A stretch of 64,000 nucleotides of DNA from Taenia hydatigena (lineage: Eukaryota > Platyhelminthes > Cestoda > Cyclophyllidea > Taeniidae): positions 1 to 64,000 of the forward strand of contig JADWOT020000215.1 of assembly GCA_036345935.2 (NCBI GenBank), given 5' to 3'. Position numbers and translations under genes: made by a program. A model generated the notes under the pieces. It did not search any database, had not been told where the DNA came from, and saw only the letters and a program-made list of their open reading frames with translations. Position 1 is the first letter of the stretch, and each line of letters begins with the position of its first letter. Below, in pieces: positions 24,442 to 33,804 of the stretch.

Positions 24442-24470
24442 AGACTTTCCACACTTTAAGCCCATCACTA

Positions 24471-24804
24471 CTTGTAAGTCCCATTTCACTGCTCATAAGT
24501 GCGTCCAACCAACAACACAATCATTTTCCCACCTTTTCAAATGAACCTCAGCGAAATCAAACAATGTGACAACTGCATGGCAGGTTCTATCACAACTCCC
24601 GCCTTACACTAATTTACTGTAGAAAGGAGAGAGTTACAACTCCCACCAACCACTTTAAAGAAACTCTTATGGCCTTATGGTCTTGGCGTCTCAGGTGGAG
24701 AGAGTTAACACATTTCTCCTCAGGCCTTCAGTGTCCTTGTCTCGTCGTCTCCTTCTCTCCATCCCCACATTCACTGATGCAATGGCTTCAACTTCTAAGA
24801 TTAG
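24471..24804. other. Junction between the large repeat and the RBM19-like exons
   Basis: Non-repeat sequence of about 330 bp. I looked here for the N-terminal RRM1 exon of the RBM19-like gene and found none. Confidence 0.4.
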
Positions 24805-24899
24805 CTGCCGCAGACGCAAAGGAAGGCTTTGCTGTGCGACAAGAATGTTTTAAAGCGCCACTTGCCTGTTTCTTACCTTACTAGCTCAGTTGCGCATTC
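24805..24899 (+). CDS. RBM19: RBM19-like candidate exon before RRM2
   Basis: Acceptor ctaagattag, donor CATTC before gtgagg, phase 2. Its end (SSVAHS) splices to LRLLTKNV to give a strand that fits the start of RRM2. The upstream part is not recognisable. The following intron would be 30 nt. Confidence 0.4.
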
Positions 24900-27800
24900 G
24901 TGAGGCGTGAAGATGCCTGAGCGTTGTAGGCTCCGTCTGCTTACTAAGAATGTCAATGTCAACGCCAACATTGTACGCTCCAATCGAGTACTCTCATTTT
25001 TCCCTATTTAGTCCGAGGTAAGGAAGTTTTTTAAGCCAATTAGTATTAACGATGCCAAAATATTAAAGCGAGGCATTTCTAAAAATCATTCGCTAATCGG
25101 GGTGCATTGCCTAGGAGTGGCTGTTGTCTATTTCAGGTCGAAGAAAGACTTGGACACCTCGCTACAATAGCATGGTGCTACTCACGCCACTGAAATCGCA
25201 GTTAGCCCTTATGAAGATGAGTTGTTTATTGACACTCCTAAACCAAGTCTACCCAAGCCGGTTTGGCATACTGTTGCAGTAGGAAAACTTCGCGGTGATA
25301 TAAAAGAGGTAGGCTTCGTATTGTTTCCTCTTTTCACATTAGACCGGTCGCTTATTCGTCCCAAACTTGACGTATGATTGCACTGAGGCGGAATTATTAG
25401 AACTCTTCTCCTCATTTGGTACGGTCTACAGTAGTAGTAGTAGTAGTAGTAGTAATTTCCGGTCGTGGGTTTCGCTTACCGAACAATTTCTTGTCGAAAA
25501 GGTAGTTGTGTGTATTGTGGGGGAGTGATTTGTGTATTGTTTGGTGAAATGGTCACTTATCGCACAGTTGGTTGGAGTGAGGCAGTACAAAGGCACGTAC
25601 AGTTGCATAGATGGCTTAGAGCAGGGCGTTGGGTTATGCTTGAACCCTTGTAACTTGGAGAGATACCATTTCCTACTACAATTCCCTCCGTCCTGAACTC
25701 TTCACAGGATTGTGATACCATTTCCTCGTAGGCGATTTAGAATTGCCAAAACTATTCTCGCCTCACTGTGAACAGCGATTTAGTAGTTAATTCCCACTGA
25801 GTGGTGCTTTCCATGTTTCTTCTATTGCCAATGTCCATACATTGACTCCTTTATGCTAAATAATTTGTTCCGTAACGGGTCATTGAATATGAACTTTCCG
25901 TCATCACTAAAAGGGCTTTGCTTTCTCTACAGGAAGTCAATTGCTCTGACTTATTCCCCCATTTTTAGATTAACAACTCTTTCGAGGTGGAACGAGGAGA
26001 CAGACAACTGGGAAAGTGCGCCAAACATCGCGCATCCTTTGCGTCTCATGCTACATATTGCATTTCAGCAAAGTGTTTTCTAATGAAGCGTGAAGGACGG
26101 GAGGGCCGCATGATGGGCGCAATTTTTCTAAGTCAAAGAAAGTAATTTTTGACTCTGACGAGGGATGTTTTACTTTAGGAACGACTGTTGGACGCTACTG
26201 GCAAGGAGTCAGCAGCCGTGCGAATAGCTCACGGCGAAGCCCAACTGATGCACGAAATCAGGGACTACCTGCAACGTCAGGGTGTTCGTCTTGATCTCCT
26301 CACTCCTGCGTCTGCTTCCCAAGGTCGAAGGGATAAAGCGCAGTCACGGCCGGCGTCCACGCATCGTCAAGTGTCGGGTAGTGTCTTTCTGGTAAAGAAC
26401 CTGCCCGTGGGCACGACGGAGGAAGACGTGTCGAAGATGTTGCATCGGCTGACGCGAAAGGGTGTGCATTCGTTGGATGCGCCACGAAGGATATTGGTTC
26501 CACCACTGGGAATCACTGCAATAGTGGAGTATGCGATGCCTCAAATTGCGCGACTGGCATACAAGGCACTTGCCTATGAACCGGTGAGTTCATTGTCCAC
26601 TTGCTTGCGTGTGAGGATGCTTTCGTAGTGTGGTGGAGTTGCGAAATTGCTTGAATGTCGAGGGGCTTTGTGGTTGATGCCTGATGGATTAACACTCTGT
26701 CTTGATGCGACTCCGATTGGTCTGAGTTGGTGGACCTTTTTGAATAGCGATACCTCACGTGCAGATTTCATAACATTAGAATCTATTCATAGAAATTACA
26801 CTTTGAGGCTTGTAAGGGGAATGCTGTAGAGCCACGAAGTCTTCCATCCTTTTCGGTTGCTTTGTTGATAAATATTATCGACAGGCCTAAGTTTTTTTGC
26901 ATTTAGTGATGTTTTTAGGTAACACAAGCAATCCCCACTGGATTTCTAACCCCAACAATTGGTTCATCTCCTTGAACTACTACTTCCTAAGCTTCCATGA
27001 TCCATCGAGTTCCCAACTTCCTGAGGTGTTGAATTATTATTGTCCCTTGGGGTTGTGAATTAAGCATTCCTCAACCTGTCGCCTCTTGACCATGCTCTTC
27101 AAATGTACCTCTTCTCTCCCCCTCCTTTCATAGTACAATGACAACATCCTCTATGTCCAGTGGGCTCCGGAGGGAATTCTTTCACCACCGCCAGATAACA
27201 CACGTGCGGATGCGGATGCGGATGCGGAGAAGGCGGAGGAGGAGAGGCACGGGAGGGAAGAGTCGCAGAGCAAATCTGACCAGTTCGTAGCACTCTTTGC
27301 TACTACTACTACTACTACTACTTCTTTCAAACTGTCTCCATTTTTCATTTAAACCGATCACCTCGTCTGGTAGGTAGTTACATGTGAAATGAAAATGTCA
27401 CTCTCGAGACTCCCCACTTTAAGAAGCCTCTCGTCAACTGAAGGGGTACCGTGCCAACTACTGATAGAGTTCATTCAATGCTACTTTTGTCGTTAGAACT
27501 CTCTTTTCCTCACCATGGTTAGCGTTCTCCATTCCAAGGTGGTGGGGAAGGTGCTACCTCCGTAATTACTGTTGTAGGGAACAAACACCTCTATAATACC
27601 ACTTTCCCAGTGTTGTGGCAGCTCTCCTTCACGAGTGACATTGCGATGGGTTTAATGCTGAACAAATGTCCACTTGAATGCATCCCTGCCACCTGATCTA
27701 CTTTCCTTCTGTTTGTTGTGCCAACTCCTCCTCCAGGCCAAGTGGAGAAGATGCGAGGGCGCAATTCATCCACCTCATCGATGCGGATACGGTCGAGGAA

Positions 27801-28497
27801 CCCGACGACGTCGATGTGGATGCTGCAGAGAAGGAGGAGAATGACTACAGGTAACACGAGGCTTTTTGTATTGGAATTGCGGACTCTACAAATACTTTCA
27901 CCAATCCCTTGTCTCTGCTTTCTTTTCACTTTCCACAGCGCTCACGCAAACAATGGTAGTCGTCGCACCAACTGAAAGCCATGTGCGAGATGGAAGGAAG
28001 GTGCAGTGATGTCAAATTGGTGTCCCACTTTGGCATGGCTGATAGCTACATGCCGACTGCCTTTCACTACCCACCTCTTTCATGCAGTGAACTTGCATGA
28101 GAGCATGAGTGCCTTTTGCTGACATGCTGCACAATGAATACGCATCCTAACAGCGCCTACCCGTAACCAAAAAGTCACATTTGAGGCATTTGAACAATGC
28201 AGGAGAAGTGTTGCAGTCCATTCGGTTCGCCATTGCCTTGTTATCACTGTCACCGTTTTGATTGAAGCTACTTCAGAGACCGGGAGGGGGGGGGGAAACG
28301 CAAAGGTGGATGGGAGGAGGATGCTGATGGTGGGTGTAAGGGGACGGCAACAAGTAAGAGGTCACATTCGGCTTGTTTCTTCACGCACTTCTTTTTGGTT
28401 CCCATGCGACCATTCATCCCTCCTTACTCACTCCTTATGATAATGAATTTTGCGCTCTTCCTCCTCGGAATCGTACCACCACCACCACCACCACCAC

Positions 28498-28574
<77 letters not shown>

Positions 28575-29718
28575 ATTTGCTCAGGGCTTCGAAAAGGCGC
28601 AGACTCCAAGGGGCGGCGACTAAGGATGCAGCAGAAACCGTGCACGATGGCAGGACCAGGTACGAACATCTGCTCATTCCTTTTGTTTCCCGTGCATTAT
28701 TATTAATTGGCTGTCTTCATGCCCTCTTTGTGGGAGATAATGCCATTCAAGGGGGGATTGAGAGCTCCACACACACATCTTCCTGCCGTCACTATGTTGC
28801 CATGCTTCATGTGCATTGTCACTCTGCAACGCCGCTCGTAAGCTGCTCCAAATGGGTGGGAGCACTGCCTCCTCGTCTTTGCAAACTGCCTCGTCAAGGA
28901 ATAGAGTTATTTTGCTTTTCTTCTGCCAACAAAACGTTACAAGAAAGTTGTATTCCTGTTTCACTGTTTCGGTGAAACGCTACTGCAACTTGTTGATGCA
29001 TTTCCAGGGAAGGGTCTGCGCTACACATTACTCAGTCACAGCATTTGTAATGTTTCGCTCTACCGAATGCTAATTTCTTTGTTTCCCTTTTATGCCATCT
29101 CCTTGACCTCCTCCTCCTCCTCCTCCTCCTCCTCCTCCTCCTTTCCGTCGCCTCTTTCCTCTGTCTTCTCTTTAGCTCTGGCAAAAGGGCGAAGCAGACG
29201 GAGGATGAGGAGTTCTCTCTCGTCTCGAAGCCAGCTGACGTGGTGGTCTGCGCAGCACTGCCCGTCGAAAGGCCTCAGTCCAAGTCACAAAAGAAAGCCG
29301 TGAACAAGAAGAAGGAAGAAGAAGAAGAAGAAGAAGAAGACGAAGAGAGTCGAGTCATTTTGGTGCGAAATGTCGCCTTCCAGGCCAGTCAGAGCGAGGT
29401 GGCAGCTCTCTTTAAGCCCATTGGTGGCTTGGTCAAGGTGAGGATGCCTCAGAAGCCCTCCGGAGGTCATCGTGGTTTCGCCTTTGTGGAGTTTGCTACA
29501 CACGATCAGGCCAAGGTGGGTTGGAAGCATTCTCAACAAATCAACGTTTCTACCTATGCTGCGGTTGATGTTGTTGTTAGGAGAGTGTGTTGTGCCCCAT
29601 TTCTCCTCCTCCTCCTCCTCCTTCCTCTCTTTCATTGCAGAGCGCCTTGGACACCTTCGGTGTGGACACACACTTAATGGCACGGCGGTTGAACATGGAA
29701 TACGCGAGATCGCAATGA
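24805..29718 (+). CDS. RBM19: RBM19/Mrd1-like multi-RRM protein, 5'-incomplete and damaged
   Basis: RBM19 (Mrd1 in yeast) is a nucleolar protein with up to six RRMs that helps early pre-rRNA cleavage in small-subunit ribosome assembly. Ten exons were placed: part of RRM2 (24930-25308), the start of RRM3 (GRLFVPNLTY), the family-specific VRIAHGEAQ block and RRM4 (VFLVKNLPVG, ITAIVEY, YVQWAPEG), an acidic/basic linker, and the last RRM (VILVRNVAFQA, HRGFAFVEF) to a TGA at 29716-29718. Phases agree throughout. RRM1 is not found, RRM2 has an in-frame TAG, RRM3 lacks its second half and RRM5 is not seen. Family assignment is firm; whether the locus makes a full protein is doubtful. Confidence 0.8.
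24930..24972 (+). CDS. RBM19: RBM19-like exon, start of RRM2
   Basis: Reads LRLLTKNVNVNANI, matching the RNP2 strand and first helix of RRM2, then the donor gtacgc. The following intron is 39 nt. Confidence 0.5.
25012..25308 (+). pseudogene. RBM19: RBM19-like exon, rest of RRM2 plus linker, with in-frame stop
   Basis: Acceptor ttttccctatttag. Reads SEVRKFFKPISI, VAVVYFRSKKDLDTSLQ, then TAG at 25168-25170, then continues in the same frame (HGATHATEIAV, KPVWHTVAVG, GDIKE) to the donor gtaggc. The stop falls in the middle of RRM2 where family members are open. A single-base change or error is the simplest reading. Confidence 0.65.
25343..25501 (+). CDS. RBM19: RBM19-like exon, first half of RRM3, running into a Ser tract
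   Basis: After a 34-nt intron, reads TGRLFVPNLTYDCTEAELLE then LFSSFGTVY: RNP2, helix 1 and strand 2 of RRM3. It then enters an (AGT)8 microsatellite (25430-25453) that translates as Ser, and stays open to a donor at 25502 in phase 0. A donor at 25431 inside the repeat is also possible. The RNP1 half of the domain is not in this exon. Confidence 0.65.
25430..25453 (+). repeat. (AGT)8 microsatellite inside the RRM3 exon
   Basis: Perfect trinucleotide run exactly where RRM3 should continue. It may encode Ser or be the start of an intron. Confidence 0.85.
26179..26583 (+). CDS. RBM19: RBM19-like exon, HGEAQ block and most of RRM4
   Basis: Acceptor ttttactttag, phase 0, 135 codons, donor gtgagt. 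Contains AVRIAHGEAQLMHEIRDYL, a signature that precedes RRM4 in RBM19/Mrd1, then VFLVKNLPVGTTEEDV and RRILVPPLGITAIVEY. These are diagnostic for the family. Confidence 0.85.
27134..27282 (+). CDS. RBM19: RBM19-like exon, end of RRM4 and acidic linker
   Basis: Acceptor ctttcatag. Reads YNDNILYVQWAPEGIL, the last strand of RRM4 with the typical WAP, then an (AD)n/Glu-rich linker. A donor at 27283 (gttcgt) is needed for phase; a donor at 27287 (gtagca) would break the frame. Confidence 0.75.
27737..27850 (+). CDS. RBM19: RBM19-like acidic linker exon
   Basis: Acceptor ctcctccag, donor TACAG before gtaaca, phase 2. Reads PSGEDARAQFIHLIDADTVE, then EPDDVDVDAAEKEEND. Acidic linker of the kind found between RRM4 and the following RRMs. 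Confidence 0.6.
28475..28575 (+). repeat. (ACC)8 followed by (CTG)25
   Basis: A perfect ACC run at 28475-28498 and an uninterrupted CTG run at 28501-28575, ending 9 bp before the acceptor AG of the next exon. It therefore occupies the place of the intron polypyrimidine tract. Confidence 0.95.
28585..28659 (+). CDS. RBM19: RBM19-like short basic linker exon
   Basis: Acceptor tgctatttgctcag directly after the CTG run; donor gtacga. Reads ASKRRRLQGAATKDAAETVH, then DGRT. Phases 2 in and 2 out, so it is symmetric and could be skipped without a frame change. Confidence 0.55.
29107..29143 (+). repeat. (CTC)n microsatellite upstream of the last-RRM exon
   Basis: About a dozen CTC copies in the intron, 33 bp before the acceptor at 29175, adding to the pyrimidine tract. 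A shorter CTC run at 29603-29623 precedes the final exon. Confidence 0.9.
29176..29515 (+). CDS. RBM19: RBM19-like exon, last RRM
   Basis: Acceptor cttctctttag, donor AAG before gtgggt, phase 0. A linker ending in KKK and a long Glu run leads into SRVILVRNVAFQASQSEVA (RNP2) and GGHRGFAFVEFATHDQAK (RNP1). This matches the C-terminal RRM of RBM19. Confidence 0.85.
29641..29718 (+). CDS. RBM19: RBM19-like terminal exon with stop
   Basis: Acceptor ctctctttcattgcag, then SALDTFGVDTHLMARRLNME and YARSQ before TGA. This is the final helix and strand of the last RRM, ending soon after the domain as in the family. Confidence 0.8.
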   Translation, partial: SALDTFGVDTHLMARRLNMEYARSQ

Positions 29719-30939
29719 CCCGTGCGTACCAACCTCCCCACTATATATTATTCCTCCATTTCCTGCATACACACACACAAATGTGTGCATTCTGCATCCC
29801 GAGTTGGCGGGTGCTCCCAACTGTCCGCGTGCTGTTCCATCCCAGAAGGGACCACTATTGAGCTGTTTATATGTACATTTGGTCGAGGCATGAAAACCTC
29901 TTGTGTTCTCCAGATGCGGGCAGTGGGAATTGCGGCCTTCACTTGGAGGATTGCTTGAGCACCTCCTCAGAGTGGCTTGTCGGTATGCACCCACCTGTTC
30001 TGTGCTGCCTTGTGCGGTGATTCGGGTTTGGCAATGCAGCCACTCGTGAAGGAGTGGGCGAGTCTGTGCTGTGTAAGGGAAGGCGATCGGAGCACGCGAT
30101 TGCGAGACAAGTAGACGTGTGCGTAAGCGACGCTTCGACGTGGTGAGCACACGTGGAGAGAAATGCGCCCTCGTGAATACAAAGATTACCTCATTGTCAG
30201 CCTGTCATTGGTGACACATTGGTGTGCAGCCAGACATGAAGGAAGGAAGGAAGGATGTATCCTGATGAAACAGTACCTCTTCATTCGGCAATTCTGCATT
30301 GCAGAAAATACTGCTGTGGTGATAATGACGTGAAATGATGAGAATTAGAGCTCTGCAGCACTTCATTAGGCGCACGGACTAATTTGGTCAGAATGTTTTA
30401 ATTGTTAATTGCTCAAGTTAGAATGGGTGGATTTGGGAATTAGTGATTTCACCCTCCAAATGCACCTTCCAGATTGAGCACAGTCAATGTGGATTTGGAG
30501 GAAGAGGGATGCTATTTTTGACGGAGCACTTCACTTCGACTTCTCCTTGTCATTAATTGTTAATGATGAGGGCATTAGTAGGCCAAAGTGGAAGTAGAAC
30601 CGTTTCAACTTCTTCGTGCAGGCCTCAGTTCCTGCACTTGGTAGCATCGTTGTGACCAACTTTTCATTCATCTTATGATGAAGGCGAACAATCTGGCACG
30701 AGCACTTTACCTCACGGTGAAAATGTACTCCACTCAGGTCTGCGCAGCACAAATAGCCCTGTGGTGATTGCGTCTGCTATTTGTCCGTCGGGCACAATCA
30801 TTTCACTCCTTGACGTTAACTTGGTGTTGTAAAAGAGAAGGGTCAATCGCCCCACAGATGCAATATCTGGTGTTTTTCAAGAAGAAAGAACACCACGGCC
30901 TTTTTATGAGGGACGAAGAAGTATGCACAGCATCCACTC
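29719..30939. other. Spacer after the RBM19-like gene
   Basis: About 1.2 kb with a short GGAA run at 30239-30254, no obvious AATAAA close to the stop codon and no further supported gene. Confidence 0.45.
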
Positions 30940-33715
30940 CCATAAGTCACGACAGTCTTGGAGTCGTTGGATGCATAATTAATTAAATGAATGAATGAAA
31001 GCAAATCCAAGCAAACAACACTTGACCATCTTGGTTCGTGTAACTAATGACATTGTTAGGATTTAACTCAGCACCTACAGCGTACCACAGCAATTCACTT
31101 GGCACAAAAAAAGCAATGACTTCCAACCAAACCTACAAGGCGGCTTGTACCAGCATCACCCACTGTGCAGCAAAGGTGTTTTGAGTAGATGGCTACGTCT
31201 GATAGAATTTGCAATGCAAGGACCGCGCCAAATCCTATTGACTTAGGCGATACTAATTCGCCTAAACGTAACAGGCAGAAAACACCTCACGTGGACAGCT
31301 GAATCAAAGAAGACTCAGGGCAGAAGGTGTAAAGCGAGTCTTTTTCCCAGCCTCCCACCTTTCTATCAAGTAATAAAGCACGAGAAACAGTATGAACACA
31401 TTCACCTTTACTGGCTGCTTCAACAGTAGCAGCAATAGTTAAGTATAACAAATAGTGGCAGCAATAACAACAATAATAACGGAAGTCTTCAAATTACTAA
31501 CAGTAAGCAGTATCAGTAGCATTGACGGCAGAGGGAAGAGGAGAGGAGCAAATTTACGTGTGATTTAGTGCACAGACGCGAGGATACCTTCAACCACCTC
31601 TTCCAAACATCCTATGTCCTCCACGACACCGGACAGAGCATCGACTGGTGGAAAAGTGGATGGATGAGTCGCTCAACAGGGCTTCAAGACTGTCCATTGA
31701 GGCCATAGATCGGCGAGGGAGGATACAACAAACCTAACAACTGTAAAAACAAACCTCACCAGCCGCACTTTGAACAAGCATTCATATAACCTGCAACAAA
31801 CACACCACCGTTGGTTCGATTAGGTCCACTTGGAAAGTAGAAGATAGTACTTGCATTTCAATGACCAAGTTAACTGCATAGAGATTCTACATAAATCCAA
31901 GAAAGACAGGAAACCCCACATGGATAATTCACTTATGCACCTTGACAAAAAACATGTTATCCGCAGTGAGTCTGTACAAACCGGAAGCTCTTGTGTCTCC
32001 ACGTGTGGCAGAAAGACGAGACCAATTTTGACAGACGGGTAGACGTCACTAATAATAGGTAATGAATGTAGAAAACTTACGAAACTGTTGTTGCGATAGG
32101 GATCGTCGGATGCACGAATGAACGAATGAATGTCCCCGTCGTTGGTGATGTTCACGCAAACGCAGCATCAACATCACTGGCAGAAGCATAGGAAGGATGA
32201 GTCGCCACTTGAGTTGATGTAGCCACGTCCACCAACTGTCGATGCGCCGCCGCCGCCGCCGCCGTCGAGTACCTACCATCCTCCCATCCCTCATGCAATT
32301 CTGCACTCACTGCACCTGAAACGTTGAAGAAGAGTTGTAAGATAGAAGCATCCCACCACCGTCTTTCTAAGAATAAATCGCTGATCAAGGGAGGCACACC
32401 CAACCCTCACCACCCACCCCAACACGAAGGAACACCGCGACCTGACACCCCACCTACGCCATCTCCTCTCCCCAGACACCACCCACCCCACTTCTCCCTC
32501 CTCTTCACGTCCAACAACCCACCAGCCCCTTTCCAATCCATTCTCTTTCGCAAAGCTAAGTCGCAGCAGTGGGAACGGCGCCACACTCCTTCAACAATTA
32601 CCACCCAACGTACTCCAAGACGCAGATCCACTACTCACTTCCTTACCTCCTCTGACGCGATGCACCACCACCCATCACCTCTACAGCTAGCAATAAATTA
32701 AATGCCACCCTCTCACAGCAATAACATTTCCGTACCTTCGGAAGCAAAATATGCCGCAATTTCCACCGACGAGCACTCGTCCATAGCGCCCACATTCATC
32801 GTTGCCGTCGTTGTCATTGTCGTCGTAAGAGACCTTCTCCTTCACACCTTCACACATATCCACGGCAGAGCTCCCCTAGTCTTTCACCTCCCTCTCTGCC
32901 ATCCACCCATTCACCCACCCACCCACCCACCCATGCCCCGCGAAGACAAAGACATGCAGACATAATAGCCGCAGCAGTAGCGGTAGTAGTCCGTGTCGTC
33001 CATGCCTGCCAAAATCCACTTCGCTCCACCCAGACGCAGACGCCGCCACCGCCACCGCCACCGCGAATCACTCCAACATCTCACACGGCCTACCATTCCA
33101 CACACTCATCAAATGTTACTTCATCATCACCAAAGTAAGGTTGTAGCATCTGAAAAGGAAAAAAACCAAACAATGCAGAAACCGATGTATGAGGGTCCAG
33201 CGCGATGCAAAGCCAACACCCACAAACATAACTACCGGTAGGACACAAGAAACAACAAGCAAACATTTAAGTCTGCTACAAAGTACGGTCTGCGTTGTGA
33301 TGCCAAAGCTTCCCACTGGCCACTCCTTCTTCCTCCACTCCTGCCACTGCGTCTACCTCACTCACCCACTCACTCAGAGACACCGACTCATGCCGTCGAG
33401 GCTGAGGAACCTGCGATTAAACCATCACCGAGGTCCTCTACACAACACTCCGCGCAGCAACGATCACATCAACACAGCAAATAACCCTTGTCCCGCCCCA
33501 ACCACCCCTCCGCCATCCACATGTGCTGCTCCAACAACACGCACATCGCAGTGGTGGAAATAGCGCACCTCACACCACACATCCCATGTGAGGTAAAGGA
33601 CCCACGACCGGTGAACGCGAAAAGCACGTTTCCACCCAACACAAGAACCCACATCCATTCCATTGCTGCACCCAACAAAGACACCAACAACTCATTAAGC
33701 ACAATCCATTCTTAC

Positions 33716-33804
33716 CTGACAAATGTGTGAGGTGATAGCGAAGGCGACATTCGCACTCACTGCTGCTGCTTCAACTGCTTCCTCTACTTTTTCTTCTTCC
33801 ACGT
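33716..33804 (-). other. Minus-strand exon-like segment in copy 2
   Basis: On the minus strand an acceptor (tcatgctggaatag) is followed by a frame reading DVEEEK, EAVEAAAVSANVAFAITSH and ICQ, then a donor (CAG before gtaaga). Length 89 nt. Copy 3 has the same at 63205-63117 with a Val/Glu change. Looks like an exon of a minus-strand transcript; function unknown. Confidence 0.35.

Larger units (their letters stand above)
9925..24470 (+). mobile_element. Large dispersed repeat, copy 1 (about 14.5 kb)
   Basis: Collinear landmarks recur in copy 2: gcggtgt/ttctattggcc at 9990-10080, the catttcaatgaccaagttaa block (11270; 31857), the gatgtggcctcatgacta block (16298; 36030), the 102-bp array (21885; 41545) and the promoter-like block (23500; 44125). 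Left-hand landmarks also recur in copy 3. I see no RT, integrase, transposase, helicase or polymerase motif on either strand, no clear terminal repeats and no target duplication. It may be a non-autonomous element, a giant decayed element or a segmental duplication. The left edge is judged from the end of similarity to copy 3. Confidence 0.6.

Noticed and set aside
9925..24470. LTR retrotransposon or Maverick-type DNA transposon as the identity of the large repeat
   Set aside because: No terminal repeats, primer-binding site, RT/RNase H, integrase, DNA polymerase B or capsid-like motif seen on either strand. Left as unclassified.
28373..28975. 200-codon plus-strand frame with a long Cys run
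   Set aside because: It is the translation of the ACC and CTG microsatellites and crosses an RBM19-like exon in the wrong frame.
33189..33563. 124-codon frame identical in copies 2 and 3 (62590-62964)
   Set aside because: The copies are nearly identical at DNA level, so identity of the frame is uninformative. It is absent from copy 1 and Thr/Pro/His-rich by composition.
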